From an uncultured Sulfurovum sp. (GTDB lineage: Bacteria > Campylobacterota > Campylobacteria > Campylobacterales > Sulfurovaceae): a stretch of 23,885 bases of DNA. The stretch lies in assembly GCA_947311605.1 (NCBI GenBank), contig CAMZLC010000102.1, positions 1 to 23,885 on the forward strand, in the 5' to 3' direction. Below are positions 15,131 through 23,205 of the stretch, piece after piece. The notes under the pieces were generated by a model, which saw only the letters and a program-made list of their open reading frames with translations, searched no databases and was not told the origin of the DNA. Positions within the stretch are counted from its first letter, which is position 1. Every line of letters begins with the position of its first letter. The translations under genes and the position numbers were made by a program.

Positions 15131-17444
15131 AGTATTATTGATCATGATAACCAGCTTGACCATGATGCATGCAGCAACCCAAGAAGAGACCGTCAAGGTG
15201 AACTTTCGAAACCTAGATATCAAAGATTTTGTGGAGATGGTCAGCAAAATCACACACAAAAACATTTTGATCAATGGCCCGCTCAAAGGTAAGATTAACT
15301 TTGTCTCTACGCAGCCGATCAAGAAGAGTTCCCTCATTCAGCTTGCCAATGCCATCCTTTCAAACAAGGGCTTCACTCTGGTGAATCAGGGGGATTTTAT
15401 GCAGGTGGTAAAGTCTTCGGAAGCAGCAGGAATGGGATTGGCAGTTGACAATAAGATCAGCGGAGAAACACTTAAAACCGTTCTCTTCAAACTCAAGACT
15501 TCCAATGCAGCAGTCATTCGCGCCAAGATCAAGCCTCTCCTTCACAAAAATGCCAAAGTAGTCTCTTTCAAAAACAACAATGTACTCTCTATTACGGCTT
15601 ACCCCAGAACACTAAAAGCAATCAAGAAAATCATAGACTCGGTAGAGGGCGCAGGCAAAAAAGGCTCAACACTCATTAAGCTCAGACATGCCAGCGCCAA
15701 GGCTGTTTATACCAATGCGGTAAAGATGGCTGGGCAGCTTTTTCCAAAAACTATCCCCAGTGAAAAAGTAGATGTACTCAAAGATGATGCCACCAACGCG
15801 ATCATACTCGTGGGTAAAAAAGAAAATGTCAACAAGATGATTCGCTATGTGAAGCAATTGGATCAAAAAGGGGACACCGTCGAGCAGAAAATGTATGTAA
15901 TTCCACTCAATAATTCCAATGTAGAAGATATGGAGAAGATCCTGAGCAAGCTGGTTTCTCAGATGAACGGCATGGCGAGCAGAACGGTCAAAAAAGGCGG
16001 AAAGCCACCACAAAAAGCTATGGTGGTCGGAGATGCAGAGCGCAATGCCCTGATCGTATTGGCTACGGGGGATCAGATCAAAAATATACGCAAGGTGATC
16101 CGAAGCATTGATGTGGAGAAGCCCCAGGTCTATATCGTAGCCAAGATCGTAGAGATCGATATGGGCAAAGCAGAACAGATCGGTGTTAAATATGGCTTTA
16201 CGGCGGGGGGTGTCTCTGACGGAAAAGGGCTCTTCAGCCTCTCTGGCAGTACGGGCGCCTCTGCACTGGAGATTCCTAGCAGCTTTTTAAGCTTTCTGGA
16301 CAGTAATGCCTCTAGCGGAGCAAGCTTTAGTTTTTCTGGCAATAAACTGTTGGCAATGGGCGCGCGTATTGATCTTCTCAAAGAGAATGGTGCTGCGCAT
16401 ATCTTGAGTGAGCCATCCGTCCTGTGCACAAACAATAAGGCATCGGAGATCTATGTGGGGCAGGTGCGCTCGATCCTCACCAGTTCTGCATCGGGTGACA
16501 ACAAAAATGACGTGGTAAGGAATAATTACTCCCGTGAAGATATAGGCATCACGCTCAAGGTCAAGCCGCGACTTTCCAGTCGCAACAAAGTAACACTTTC
16601 GGTGGAGGCGAATATCGAAGATGTGGATCTGAGCTCTTCCGTTTCTGCGGATCGCCCTACAACCACCAAGCGCAAGGTTAATACCAATGCCATTGTCAGC
16701 AATGGACAGACAATTATCCTGGGTGGGCTGATCAAAAGTTCTGGCTATGGCACTACGAGCAAGGTACCTATTCTGGGTGACCTTCCTATCATAGGGTCAC
16801 TTTTCCGAAGTGACGGAAAAAATGAAAGCAAAGTCAATGTTGTCATCTATCTAACTCCCTATATCGTGCGCAGAAGCTCTGATCTAGTAAAACTCAAAGA
16901 GGCGCTCTCCAAATTGAGCGCGATTCAGACACGCTACAACAAATATATCAAGAAAAAATTGAAAGGAAGCACCTCTTCCGCATCACAAAGCAGAAGAAGT
17001 GATGGGGAGGAGCAGGATGCTATGAGGATGCTGGGTTTTAGACGAGGGCAGAGATCTACTCCTGTGCCAGCAACAAAACCTGCCAAGGTCCAGAGAGAGA
17101 GAAGAGCAACACCGAAAAAAAAGAAACCTATCGCTAAAGCGAAACTAGAAAAAACACATGTGATGCCCGCCCAAAAAACAATACAGGTGCAGGAAAAAAT
17201 CCCAGAAAAAATCCCAAAAGCAGTACGGGTCGCTCCTGAAAAAAAGCCACAACCACTCTCCAAAAAAACGGCTAGCAAAAAAAGTCTAAAGCGGCTTCAG
17301 CGGGAAGCATTTGAAAAAAGAAGGCTTGAGAGAAGGAAAAAATGGGAGGAGCGAAGGTTGAAGAGGGAAGGTCGCTCACATTTCAACAGAAGCACAGCAG
17401 GCAAGAACAAGCAAATCAAAAGAAGATTCTTCGATGGAAACTAA
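15117..17444 (+). CDS. gspD: Type II secretion secretin GspD with basic C-terminal tail
   Basis: This 775-residue outer-membrane secretin is the exit channel. A Sec signal peptide (MKLNKVLLIMITSLTMMHA) is followed by an N0 domain (about 25-100, starting VKVNFRNLDIKDFVE) and N1-N3 ring domains (about 120-330). The secretin barrel then runs to about 590, with VPILGDLPIIGSLF at 550-563 as the family hallmark. After YIVRR the protein continues for some 160 residues as a low-complexity, strongly basic tail with Lys/Arg/Pro-rich stretches, ending in a charged helix. This is not a normal GspS-binding S-domain. The start at 15117 is chosen over 15096 because it opens the signal peptide and has AAGGA upstream. 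Confidence 0.95.
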   Translation: MKLNKVLLIMITSLTMMHAATQEETVKVNFRNLDIKDFVEMVSKITHKNILINGPLKGKINFVSTQPIKKSSLIQLANAILSNKGFTLVNQGDFMQVVKSSEAAGMGLAVDNKISGETLKTVLFKLKTSNAAVIRAKIKPLLHKNAKVVSFKNNNVLSITAYPRTLKAIKKIIDSVEGAGKKGSTLIKLRHASAKAVYTNAVKMAGQLFPKTIPSEKVDVLKDDATNAIILVGKKENVNKMIRYVKQLDQKGDTVEQKMYVIPLNNSNVEDMEKILSKLVSQMNGMASRTVKKGGKPPQKAMVVGDAERNALIVLATGDQIKNIRKVIRSIDVEKPQVYIVAKIVEIDMGKAEQIGVKYGFTAGGVSDGKGLFSLSGSTGASALEIPSSFLSFLDSNASSGASFSFSGNKLLAMGARIDLLKENGAAHILSEPSVLCTNNKASEIYVGQVRSILTSSASGDNKNDVVRNNYSREDIGITLKVKPRLSSRNKVTLSVEANIEDVDLSSSVSADRPTTTKRKVNTNAIVSNGQTIILGGLIKSSGYGTTSKVPILGDLPIIGSLFRSDGKNESKVNVVIYLTPYIVRRSSDLVKLKEALSKLSAIQTRYNKYIKKKLKGSTSSASQSRRSDGEEQDAMRMLGFRRGQRSTPVPATKPAKVQRERRATPKKKKPIAKAKLEKTHVMPAQKTIQVQEKIPEKIPKAVRVAPEKKPQPLSKKTASKKSLKRLQREAFEKRRLERRKKWEERRLKREGRSHFNRSTAGKNKQIKRRFFDGN

Positions 17445-17453
17445 GGCGTATTT

Positions 17454-18965
17454 ATGAAATTTCCTTTTCTAGAAAATGTGAATCTGGAGCCAGCATGGAG
17501 TGAAGAAATTGACCATCGATTGGCCATCAAACACAACCTTTTATTTGCCAAAATAGAAGGCAAAGATGTTGCCATTATGCATCAGGCACAGCTTGGAAAT
17601 GGACTGAATCATCTTGCAATGCTCCATAGAGATTACCCTATTTATCTGGTGGACGAAGGCAGCTTTGAGCGGTTGAAAAATAAATTTCTTGAGATACAGA
17701 CGGGCAGTGATTTTGATCAAATGGAAACCAGCTCTGATGAGCTATTTGAGGCAGAATCTGACTTGTTGGAGTTTATCCAAAATTCACAGGATCTACTTTC
17801 GAGTGAAGAGTCTGCACCTATTATCAAACTGGTAAACTCTCTGTTTTTTCAGGCGATCAAAAAAGGTGCCAGTGATATCCACATCGAATCCAAAGAGCAC
17901 AAGGGAGAGGTGCGCTTCCGGATAGACGGTGCACTCAAAAAACATATTGACCTGGATAAACAGATCATAGCGCTGGTCATCAATCGTATCAAGGTTATCT
18001 CCAATCTGGATATTTCTGAAAAGCGAATTCCCCAAGATGGGCGAACCCAGGTCACCATCTCCGGGAAAACACTGGATGTGCGTGTCTCTTTGCTGCCGAC
18101 CTATTATGGGGAACGCGTGGTGATGCGTATTTTGATGCAGAGTGACAGTATCCCCAGTCTGGAGGAACTTGGATTTCAAAAAGAGTTGACGGATGCCTTT
18201 TACAGGCTTCTGAACCATTCTCATGGAATGATTCTAGTGACAGGCCCCACGGGTTCAGGTAAGTCAACGACCCTGCACTCCTTTTTGCAGTATATTGCCT
18301 CACCGGACAAAAATATCATTACTGTTGAGGATCCTGTAGAGTACAATACCGGAAATATCAGTCAGATACAGGTCAATGATAAGGTCGGACTCACTTTTGC
18401 ATCGGGATTACGCTCTATACTGAGGCAGGATCCGGATGTGGTTATGGTAGGAGAAATCCGTGACCAGGAGACTGCTCAAATCGCCATACAGGCTGCGCTA
18501 ACCGGACATTTGATGCTCTCAACACTGCACACCAATGATGCCACCTCTTCTCTGACGAGATTGATGGATATGGGTATAGAGGGCTATCTACTTTCTTCTA
18601 CGCTACTCGGGGTACTGGCACAAAGACTGACGAGAAAACTCTGTGCACATTGCAAGGTACCTGCACTCCTTGATTCTGCCGTGCTGGAGGAGTGCAGACT
18701 GGACGAAAATGCCACCTTTTATCAGGCAGTTGGATGCACCGAATGCGACTTTACCGGATACAAAGGCAGACAGGCGGTAGGGGAATTGTTCATCATTGGC
18801 GACACAGTGCAGGAGATGATCGCCAATGGCATGAATGATAATGAAATTCGAGAGGCGATGAAAAAGAATGGCATGCATACGATCTCAGACAAGCTTGGAG
18901 ATATGATGGAGCAAGGTGTGACGAGTTACGAAGAGGCACTGCGTGTCGGACTGATGGACGGGTAG
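17454..18965 (+). CDS. gspE: Type II secretion ATPase GspE
   Basis: This 503-residue cytoplasmic hexameric ATPase powers pseudopilus assembly. The N-terminal regulatory domain covers about 1-110. The core shows Walker A GPTGSGKS (264-271), the Asp box TVEDPVEY (290-297), Walker B DPDVVMVGEIRD (326-337) and the His box LSTLHTND (355-362). A zinc-binding module is formed by Cys397/Cys400 and Cys428/Cys431. All catalytic motifs are intact, so the motor is predicted active. The gene starts 9 bp after gspD. Its neighbour gspJ follows 6 bp after its stop. Confidence 0.97.
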   Translation: MKFPFLENVNLEPAWSEEIDHRLAIKHNLLFAKIEGKDVAIMHQAQLGNGLNHLAMLHRDYPIYLVDEGSFERLKNKFLEIQTGSDFDQMETSSDELFEAESDLLEFIQNSQDLLSSEESAPIIKLVNSLFFQAIKKGASDIHIESKEHKGEVRFRIDGALKKHIDLDKQIIALVINRIKVISNLDISEKRIPQDGRTQVTISGKTLDVRVSLLPTYYGERVVMRILMQSDSIPSLEELGFQKELTDAFYRLLNHSHGMILVTGPTGSGKSTTLHSFLQYIASPDKNIITVEDPVEYNTGNISQIQVNDKVGLTFASGLRSILRQDPDVVMVGEIRDQETAQIAIQAALTGHLMLSTLHTNDATSSLTRLMDMGIEGYLLSSTLLGVLAQRLTRKLCAHCKVPALLDSAVLEECRLDENATFYQAVGCTECDFTGYKGRQAVGELFIIGDTVQEMIANGMNDNEIREAMKKNGMHTISDKLGDMMEQGVTSYEEALRVGLMDG

Positions 18966-18971
18966 CGGGAC

Positions 18972-19547
18972 ATGAATAGGCGTCAAGCCTTTACGCTTAT
19001 AGAGGTGCTTATCTCCGTAGCACTTCTCTCAATCGTGATGATGGGGCTCTATAGTGCCCTTTCTATGCAGCGAAATTCCAATAAGCATCTATTTGACCAC
19101 CTAACCAAGGCGATAGAAAATGACAAGATCATCATGGTGCTCTATAGAGATATTATGTACAGTGACGGAAACCTCACGATCAAAAAAGGTGCATTCGATC
19201 GCCTATGTATTCATAATACCGGGAATTCGCTCTATGGTCTCGATCAGGCGAAGGTCTGCTGGCTGGTGGAAAAAGAAGAGAATCGGCTTCTGAGAGTAGA
19301 GGGGAACGGATATACTCTTCCTTTGAAATATGAGCACAAAGTGGCTGTCGACCAGACAATGAAGCATGTGCTTCTCTTTGATGTCAGCAGGAAAAAAGGA
19401 GAGGTGCTGGTCGTGCTTCAGGCCGCAGGAGGAGAGCCGTATACCTTTATGCTCCAAGGGATAGAGCAGCCTCCCAAAAAGAAAAAACCAATCAAGCGCA
19501 AGAGAACTCTATCAAAAGACGCAAATGGGACACGCGCCTTGAGATAG
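18972..19547 (+). CDS. Minor pseudopilin (GspJ-like)
   Basis: This 191-residue protein has the prepilin signal MNRRQA/FTLIEVLISVALLSIV, with cleavage expected after Ala6 and Glu11 at +5. The globular domain contains alternating strands (LTIKKGAFDRLCIHN, VCWLVEKEENRLLRVE) like GspJ, whose size it matches. The last 25 residues are very basic (PPKKKKPIKRKRTLSK...), an extension of a kind also seen at the end of GspD in this cluster. It is the last gene of the gspK-to-gspJ operon. The first strong terminator seen is the hairpin at 19856, beyond the small lipoprotein gene. Confidence 0.85.
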   Translation: MNRRQAFTLIEVLISVALLSIVMMGLYSALSMQRNSNKHLFDHLTKAIENDKIIMVLYRDIMYSDGNLTIKKGAFDRLCIHNTGNSLYGLDQAKVCWLVEKEENRLLRVEGNGYTLPLKYEHKVAVDQTMKHVLLFDVSRKKGEVLVVLQAAGGEPYTFMLQGIEQPPKKKKPIKRKRTLSKDANGTRALR

Positions 19548-19621
19548 ACCCTGGGCGGATAAAAAATGCTATTCCATGCAGTTATTTGGATAAATAAAAC
19601 TTATTTTGAGGTTTAATCTGC

Positions 19622-19627
19622 TAAAAT
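19622..19627 (+). promoter_or_regulatory. -10 box of the small lipoprotein gene
   Basis: TAAAAT preceded by AATCTGC resembles the tig promoter (GCTAAAAT in both). It leaves a leader of about 60 nt before the ATG at 19695. Assignment by pattern only. Confidence 0.4.
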
Positions 19628-19694
19628 TCGTCCATTACATACATATACACAGAGCCAATAGGCTAAATTTAGCGCAAAACAAGGAAGTGCAGAG

Positions 19695-19841
19695 ATGAAA
19701 AAGATTATTTACGGTGCAATTGCCGCAATGATACTAGCGGGGTGTACTACTCCAGCCATTACCAACGTCAACATAGGCAATCAAAAAGGCAGTAAAGTAA
19801 AAGTCTACAGCTCCAGTCAAGAGATAGAAGTCACATCATAG
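19695..19841 (+). CDS. Small lipoprotein of unknown function (48 residues)
   Basis: The frame starts MKKIIYGAIAAMILAGC, a textbook lipoprotein signal with lipobox LAGC (Cys17). It leaves a mature peptide of only 32 residues (from CTTPAITNVNIG to QEIEVTS). AGGAAG is present upstream at a good distance, a promoter-like box lies 70 bp ahead, and a strong terminator follows 15 bp after the stop. It is therefore a complete single-gene unit. The mature part is polar, Ser/Lys-rich and rich in beta-forming residues (KVKVYSSSQEIEV). Family not recognised. It is outside the T2SS operon but immediately downstream of it, so a pilotin-like role is conceivable; however, it is far shorter than known pilotins. 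Confidence 0.75.
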   Translation: MKKIIYGAIAAMILAGCTTPAITNVNIGNQKGSKVKVYSSSQEIEVTS

Positions 19842-19855
19842 GACGCCTCTGTACA

Positions 19856-19892
19856 CTCTAGGCTACTCTGCCTAGAGCTCTATCTATTTTTC
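19856..19892 (+). terminator. Rho-independent terminator after the small lipoprotein gene
   Basis: CTCTAGGC (19856-19863) and GCCTAGAG (19870-19877) form a perfect 8-bp stem with a 6-base loop, followed by a T-rich stretch (CTCTATCTATTTTTCT). The stem is the clearest terminator in the window. Confidence 0.85.
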
Positions 19893-19928
19893 TCCATTTC
19901 TCCCTTTTTATTATTTTCTTCTCATTGC

Positions 19929-19934
19929 TATAAT
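19929..19934 (+). promoter_or_regulatory. -10 box of the HerA-like ATPase gene
   Basis: A consensus TATAAT preceded by CATTGC lies 65 bp upstream of the ATG. It is the best -10 in the gap between the terminator and the gene. Confidence 0.5.
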
Positions 19935-19999
19935 GGCTTCGCTACATTTTATACTACATTTCGTTACAATACCCTATGACTATATTATGAGGAAGCACT

Positions 20000-22333
20000 A
20001 TGGAAGAAATATATGAAAAAGCAGGGCTTTTTTATCTTGGCAAAGATGTTGACAGAAAAACATTCGAGCCCACGGATATCCTGACACTGCTCAAAAACAA
20101 AAATTTCACTACCCATGCTGCAATTATCGGTATGACGGGAAGCGGCAAGACAGGGCTGGGTGTGGGGATCATCGAGGAGGCGGCGATTGACAATATTCCC
20201 TCTATTGTCATTGATCCGAAGGGAGATATGGGTAACCTCTGCTTGACTGATCCGGAATTTAGGGCAGAGAGCTTTGTCCCCTGGGTCAAAGATGAGGCAG
20301 TCTCCAAAGGCGAAGATGCAGCAGTCTATGCTACCAAAACAGCCTCTTTCTGGAAAGAGGGGATCGAGAGCTGGGGGCAGAGCACGGAGCGCGTTGCGCG
20401 TTTCGATCGTGTCCACAAGACGATCTATACCCCGGGCAGCCGATCGGGCATTCCGATCAACCTCATGAGCGCACTGGCACTCCCGGACAGCAGAATTCTT
20501 GAGGACAGCGACAACTTTGCCTCCTACCTCAAAAGTGCTGTCATGGGACTGCTTTCGCTCATCGGGATCGAAGCTGATCCGCTGGACTCCAAAGAGTATA
20601 TCCTGCTCTCTCAGATCATTGCCAGAGGCTGGAGGGAGGCGCGGAGTCTCAGTATCGAGGAGCTGGTCGGACGTATCGTCAATCCCCCCTTCAAAAAGAT
20701 CGGCGTACTGCCCCTGGAGAGCTTCTATCCGGACAAGGAGCGTTTTAGGTTCGCTACCAAGTTCAATGCCGTGATCGCCTCTCCCAACTTTAGCAACTGG
20801 CTGAGCGGTGATGCGCTGGATATCCAGAAGCTTCTGTATGACGAGAACGGCAAAGCGAAAATAGCGATCTTCTCTATCTCTCATCTCAATGATGATGAGC
20901 GGATGTTCTTTGTGACGCTACTGCTCAACAGATATATTGCATGGATGCGCCTGCAAAGCGGCTCAAACAGGCTCAGGACACTTTTGTATATGGATGAGAT
21001 CTATGGTTTTTTCCCTCCAGTCAAAAATCCTCCCTCCAAGGAGCCGATGATCACGCTGCTCAAACAGGCCAGAGCCTATGGCGTGGGAGTCGTTTTGAGT
21101 ACGCAAAACCCGGTTGACTTAGACTACAAAGGGCTTTCCAATATCGGCACCTGGTGTATCGGTCGTCTGCAGACTACGCAGGATGTCAACAGGGTGATCG
21201 ACGGATTGGGGGGCAAGATGGACTCCGCTTTTGACAAGAAAGAGATCGAAACACTGCTTGCCAATCTTAAAAAACGTACGTTCTTTCTCAAATCCGCACA
21301 TCTGGAAGATATTCGGCTGTTCGGCACGAGATGGGTGCTGAGCTATCTCAAGGGGCCACTCAAAAAAGCAGAAATCAGTGCATTGATGGAGGGGCAAAAA
21401 GCTGCCGTCCCGCCAACAGACACTCAGGAGGCTGTCCCTCTGAAAGACCCAGAGACTGCGTACAAAAGAGTCAACACTGTTGACAGCAGCATCAACCAGT
21501 ACTATGAGGTTGACATCACGGGTCGGCACCGGTATCGCCCCTATCTGGCGGCCAACACGGAGGTCTACTACCATGATGGCAGACGGGGGATAGAGATCAG
21601 TGAAACAGGCTCGCTCTATCTGGATCTGGAGCGACCAGAGTCGATAGACTGGGGGGATGCAGAGGTGGAGGAGATGGATTTCACCAGACTTCCCAGATCA
21701 GAGCCCAGAGATGCCCGATATGCTGCTGTCCCGGATGCCGCTCTGGAGGACAGGGCACTCAAGCACGCTTCCCGCGCATTGACGGATCATCTCTACCGGA
21801 GCAGCAGACTGGAGATGTACCGCTGCAGGGCGTTGCGTCTGGAGTCAGAGGCGGATCAGCCGCTTTCGGATTTTCGGGTCACCGTACAGGGTGAACTGGA
21901 TGAGCGCAAAGAGGAGAAGCTGGAGAAGCTCAAAGAGCAGTATGAGAAAAAAGAGAGGCGCCTCCTGGATCAGCTCTCCCGTGCCCAGGCACGCGTGGAG
22001 AAAGAAAAAGGTGACCAGATGAGCTCCCTGCTCAATGTCGGTGCCTCTATACTGGGCGCACTTTTTGGACGCACTACGGCGACCAAGATCGGTACCACGA
22101 TCAGCCGAAGCAGCCGCGCCTACAAAGAGCGGGGTGATGTCAGCAGGGCAGAGGAGAAGCTCGCAGAGATCAAAGAGAAGCTCTACGATCTCGAGACGGA
22201 ACTGGAAGAGAAGATCGAAGCACTCTCGGAAGCATACAGTATCGACAACTATGAGATCGAGAGCTTCTCTGTCAAGCCCAAGAAGCGGGATATCTCTGTC
22301 AAGGAGATAGGATTGGTCTGGAGGGCTGCCTAA
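20000..22333 (+). CDS. HerA/FtsK-superfamily ATPase with C-terminal coiled coil
   Basis: This 777-residue protein has an N-terminal HerA-type (VirB4/FtsK-clade) P-loop ATPase domain. Walker A is GMTGSGKT (44-51), the clade-specific strand motif VIDPKGDMGNL follows at 70-80, and Walker B is LLYMDE (328-333) followed by GFFPP. STQNPVDLDYKGLSNIG is the downstream sensor region. The middle (about 470-600) has no motif I recognise. A charged coiled coil (about 630-670) leads to a short hydrophobic Gly/Ala segment (SSLLNVGASILGALFG) and a second coiled coil (about 710-745). HerA proteins pump DNA in repair or defence systems, but no NurA or other nuclease gene is next to it. The reading frame is visibly GC-richer than its neighbours. 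GAGGAA precedes the ATG. Confidence 0.82.
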   Translation: MEEIYEKAGLFYLGKDVDRKTFEPTDILTLLKNKNFTTHAAIIGMTGSGKTGLGVGIIEEAAIDNIPSIVIDPKGDMGNLCLTDPEFRAESFVPWVKDEAVSKGEDAAVYATKTASFWKEGIESWGQSTERVARFDRVHKTIYTPGSRSGIPINLMSALALPDSRILEDSDNFASYLKSAVMGLLSLIGIEADPLDSKEYILLSQIIARGWREARSLSIEELVGRIVNPPFKKIGVLPLESFYPDKERFRFATKFNAVIASPNFSNWLSGDALDIQKLLYDENGKAKIAIFSISHLNDDERMFFVTLLLNRYIAWMRLQSGSNRLRTLLYMDEIYGFFPPVKNPPSKEPMITLLKQARAYGVGVVLSTQNPVDLDYKGLSNIGTWCIGRLQTTQDVNRVIDGLGGKMDSAFDKKEIETLLANLKKRTFFLKSAHLEDIRLFGTRWVLSYLKGPLKKAEISALMEGQKAAVPPTDTQEAVPLKDPETAYKRVNTVDSSINQYYEVDITGRHRYRPYLAANTEVYYHDGRRGIEISETGSLYLDLERPESIDWGDAEVEEMDFTRLPRSEPRDARYAAVPDAALEDRALKHASRALTDHLYRSSRLEMYRCRALRLESEADQPLSDFRVTVQGELDERKEEKLEKLKEQYEKKERRLLDQLSRAQARVEKEKGDQMSSLLNVGASILGALFGRTTATKIGTTISRSSRAYKERGDVSRAEEKLAEIKEKLYDLETELEEKIEALSEAYSIDNYEIESFSVKPKKRDISVKEIGLVWRAA

Positions 22334-22507
22334 GCTTTAAGGTGAGACAGATCCATGAAAATAGAAGAATCTTCAGGTGTTTTGGGATAGTCCTGATTGT
22401 ATCCGGACAAACGAAGGAAGAGGGTTGGGGAATTGACATTTTTGTTTAGATTTATGGCCGTACTTTATATTGCCATCGCCTTAGATTTTTTATTTGGTGC
22501 TTTATGG

Positions 22508-22513
22508 TACAAT
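22508..22513 (+). promoter_or_regulatory. -10 box of the outer-membrane protein gene
   Basis: TACAAT preceded by GCTTTATGG lies 74 bp upstream of the ATG. It would place the transcription start at the base of the hairpin at 22518. Confidence 0.45.
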
Positions 22514-22517
22514 AAGT

Positions 22518-22545
22518 GACCAGATATACATGCAGGTATCTAGTC
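22518..22545 (+). repeat. Leader hairpin upstream of the outer-membrane protein gene
   Basis: GACCAGATAT pairs with GTATCTAGTC, giving ten positions with one C-A mismatch and one G-T pair, around an 8-base loop (ACATGCAG). It starts just downstream of the -10 box, so it would form the 5' end of the transcript. It may protect the mRNA from decay or act as a regulator site; function is unknown. Confidence 0.45.
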
Positions 22546-22587
22546 GTGAGGGGTGTCTGTATGGTATAAGAATAAGGGGAGGATAGT

Positions 22588-23205
22588 ATGCAGATAGGTT
22601 TTATGCGATGGGTTATTTTAGGGGTTTTGTCTCAATATATCTATGCAGGGGGAGGGAAAAATATTACCCCGGCATTATCAGATATTGCAAAGGTCATTGA
22701 TGCAAACAGTGGTCTTTATATTGGAATAGGGCTTGGCACACTAAGGCTGTCCAATGATTATTCAAACGAATATTTTCAAACACATCCTGTTCAGCTTATT
22801 GCCGGATATAAGTTCAATCCTTATTTTTCCATAGAAGGAAGATACACCAAAGATGTGAGCAATATCATCTATAGACACGGCACAACCATCAATCCTGATA
22901 ATAATGATTTTTCTGCTGATTTCGGCAGCTACTCTCTGCTTGCACGTTTTTCGTACCCTTATCAGAAATATACACCCTATTTTCTAATTGGATACGGTAG
23001 TGTTTTTCTTAATGATATCAAGGAAAGCAAGCGGCATGAAGAGGGGTTGCAATATGGATTGGGTATCGCATATGCGCTCACTTCTTCATGCTCGCTATTT
23101 GTTGACTATATCCATCTGTATAGTGGAAATGGCTTTCAGGGGCGAGCGGAAAAGGTTGATGTCGAGGCACATTCATTCACAATGGGAGCAAAGTATGTTT
23201 TTTAA
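22588..23205 (+). CDS. Outer-membrane beta-barrel protein
   Basis: This 205-residue protein has a signal peptide (about 1-20, MRWVILGVLSQYIYAG), followed by amphipathic strands typical of an eight-stranded OmpA/OmpW-type barrel. Examples are LYIGIGLGTLRLS, PVQLIAGYKFNPYFSIEGRYTK, GSYSLLARFSYP and YTPYFLIGYGSVFL. It ends in AKYVF, with the terminal Phe that the BAM assembly machinery recognises. The exact family (opacity-type adhesin-like porin versus generic OMP_b-brl) is not resolved. It has a strong ribosome-binding site. Its end overlaps the start of the next lipoprotein gene by 11 bp, so the two are translated together and probably act together at the outer membrane. Confidence 0.85.
   Translation: MQIGFMRWVILGVLSQYIYAGGGKNITPALSDIAKVIDANSGLYIGIGLGTLRLSNDYSNEYFQTHPVQLIAGYKFNPYFSIEGRYTKDVSNIIYRHGTTINPDNNDFSADFGSYSLLARFSYPYQKYTPYFLIGYGSVFLNDIKESKRHEEGLQYGLGIAYALTSSCSLFVDYIHLYSGNGFQGRAEKVDVEAHSFTMGAKYVF

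Larger units (their letters stand above)
22334..22587. other. 254-bp intergenic region with promoter and leader hairpin
   Basis: No open frame of useful length is present. The first half contains no clear terminator for the ATPase gene (only a 4-bp GTCC/GGAC stem near 22390). The second half carries a -10 box at 22508-22513, an imperfect hairpin at 22518-22545 and the ribosome-binding site GGGGAGGATAG directly before the next gene. Confidence 0.6.

Noticed and set aside
19985..20884. 299-codon minus-strand open frame opposite the HerA-like ATPase
   Set aside because: It is the antisense shadow of a GC-rich gene. It covers the Walker A region in reverse and has no recognisable domain.
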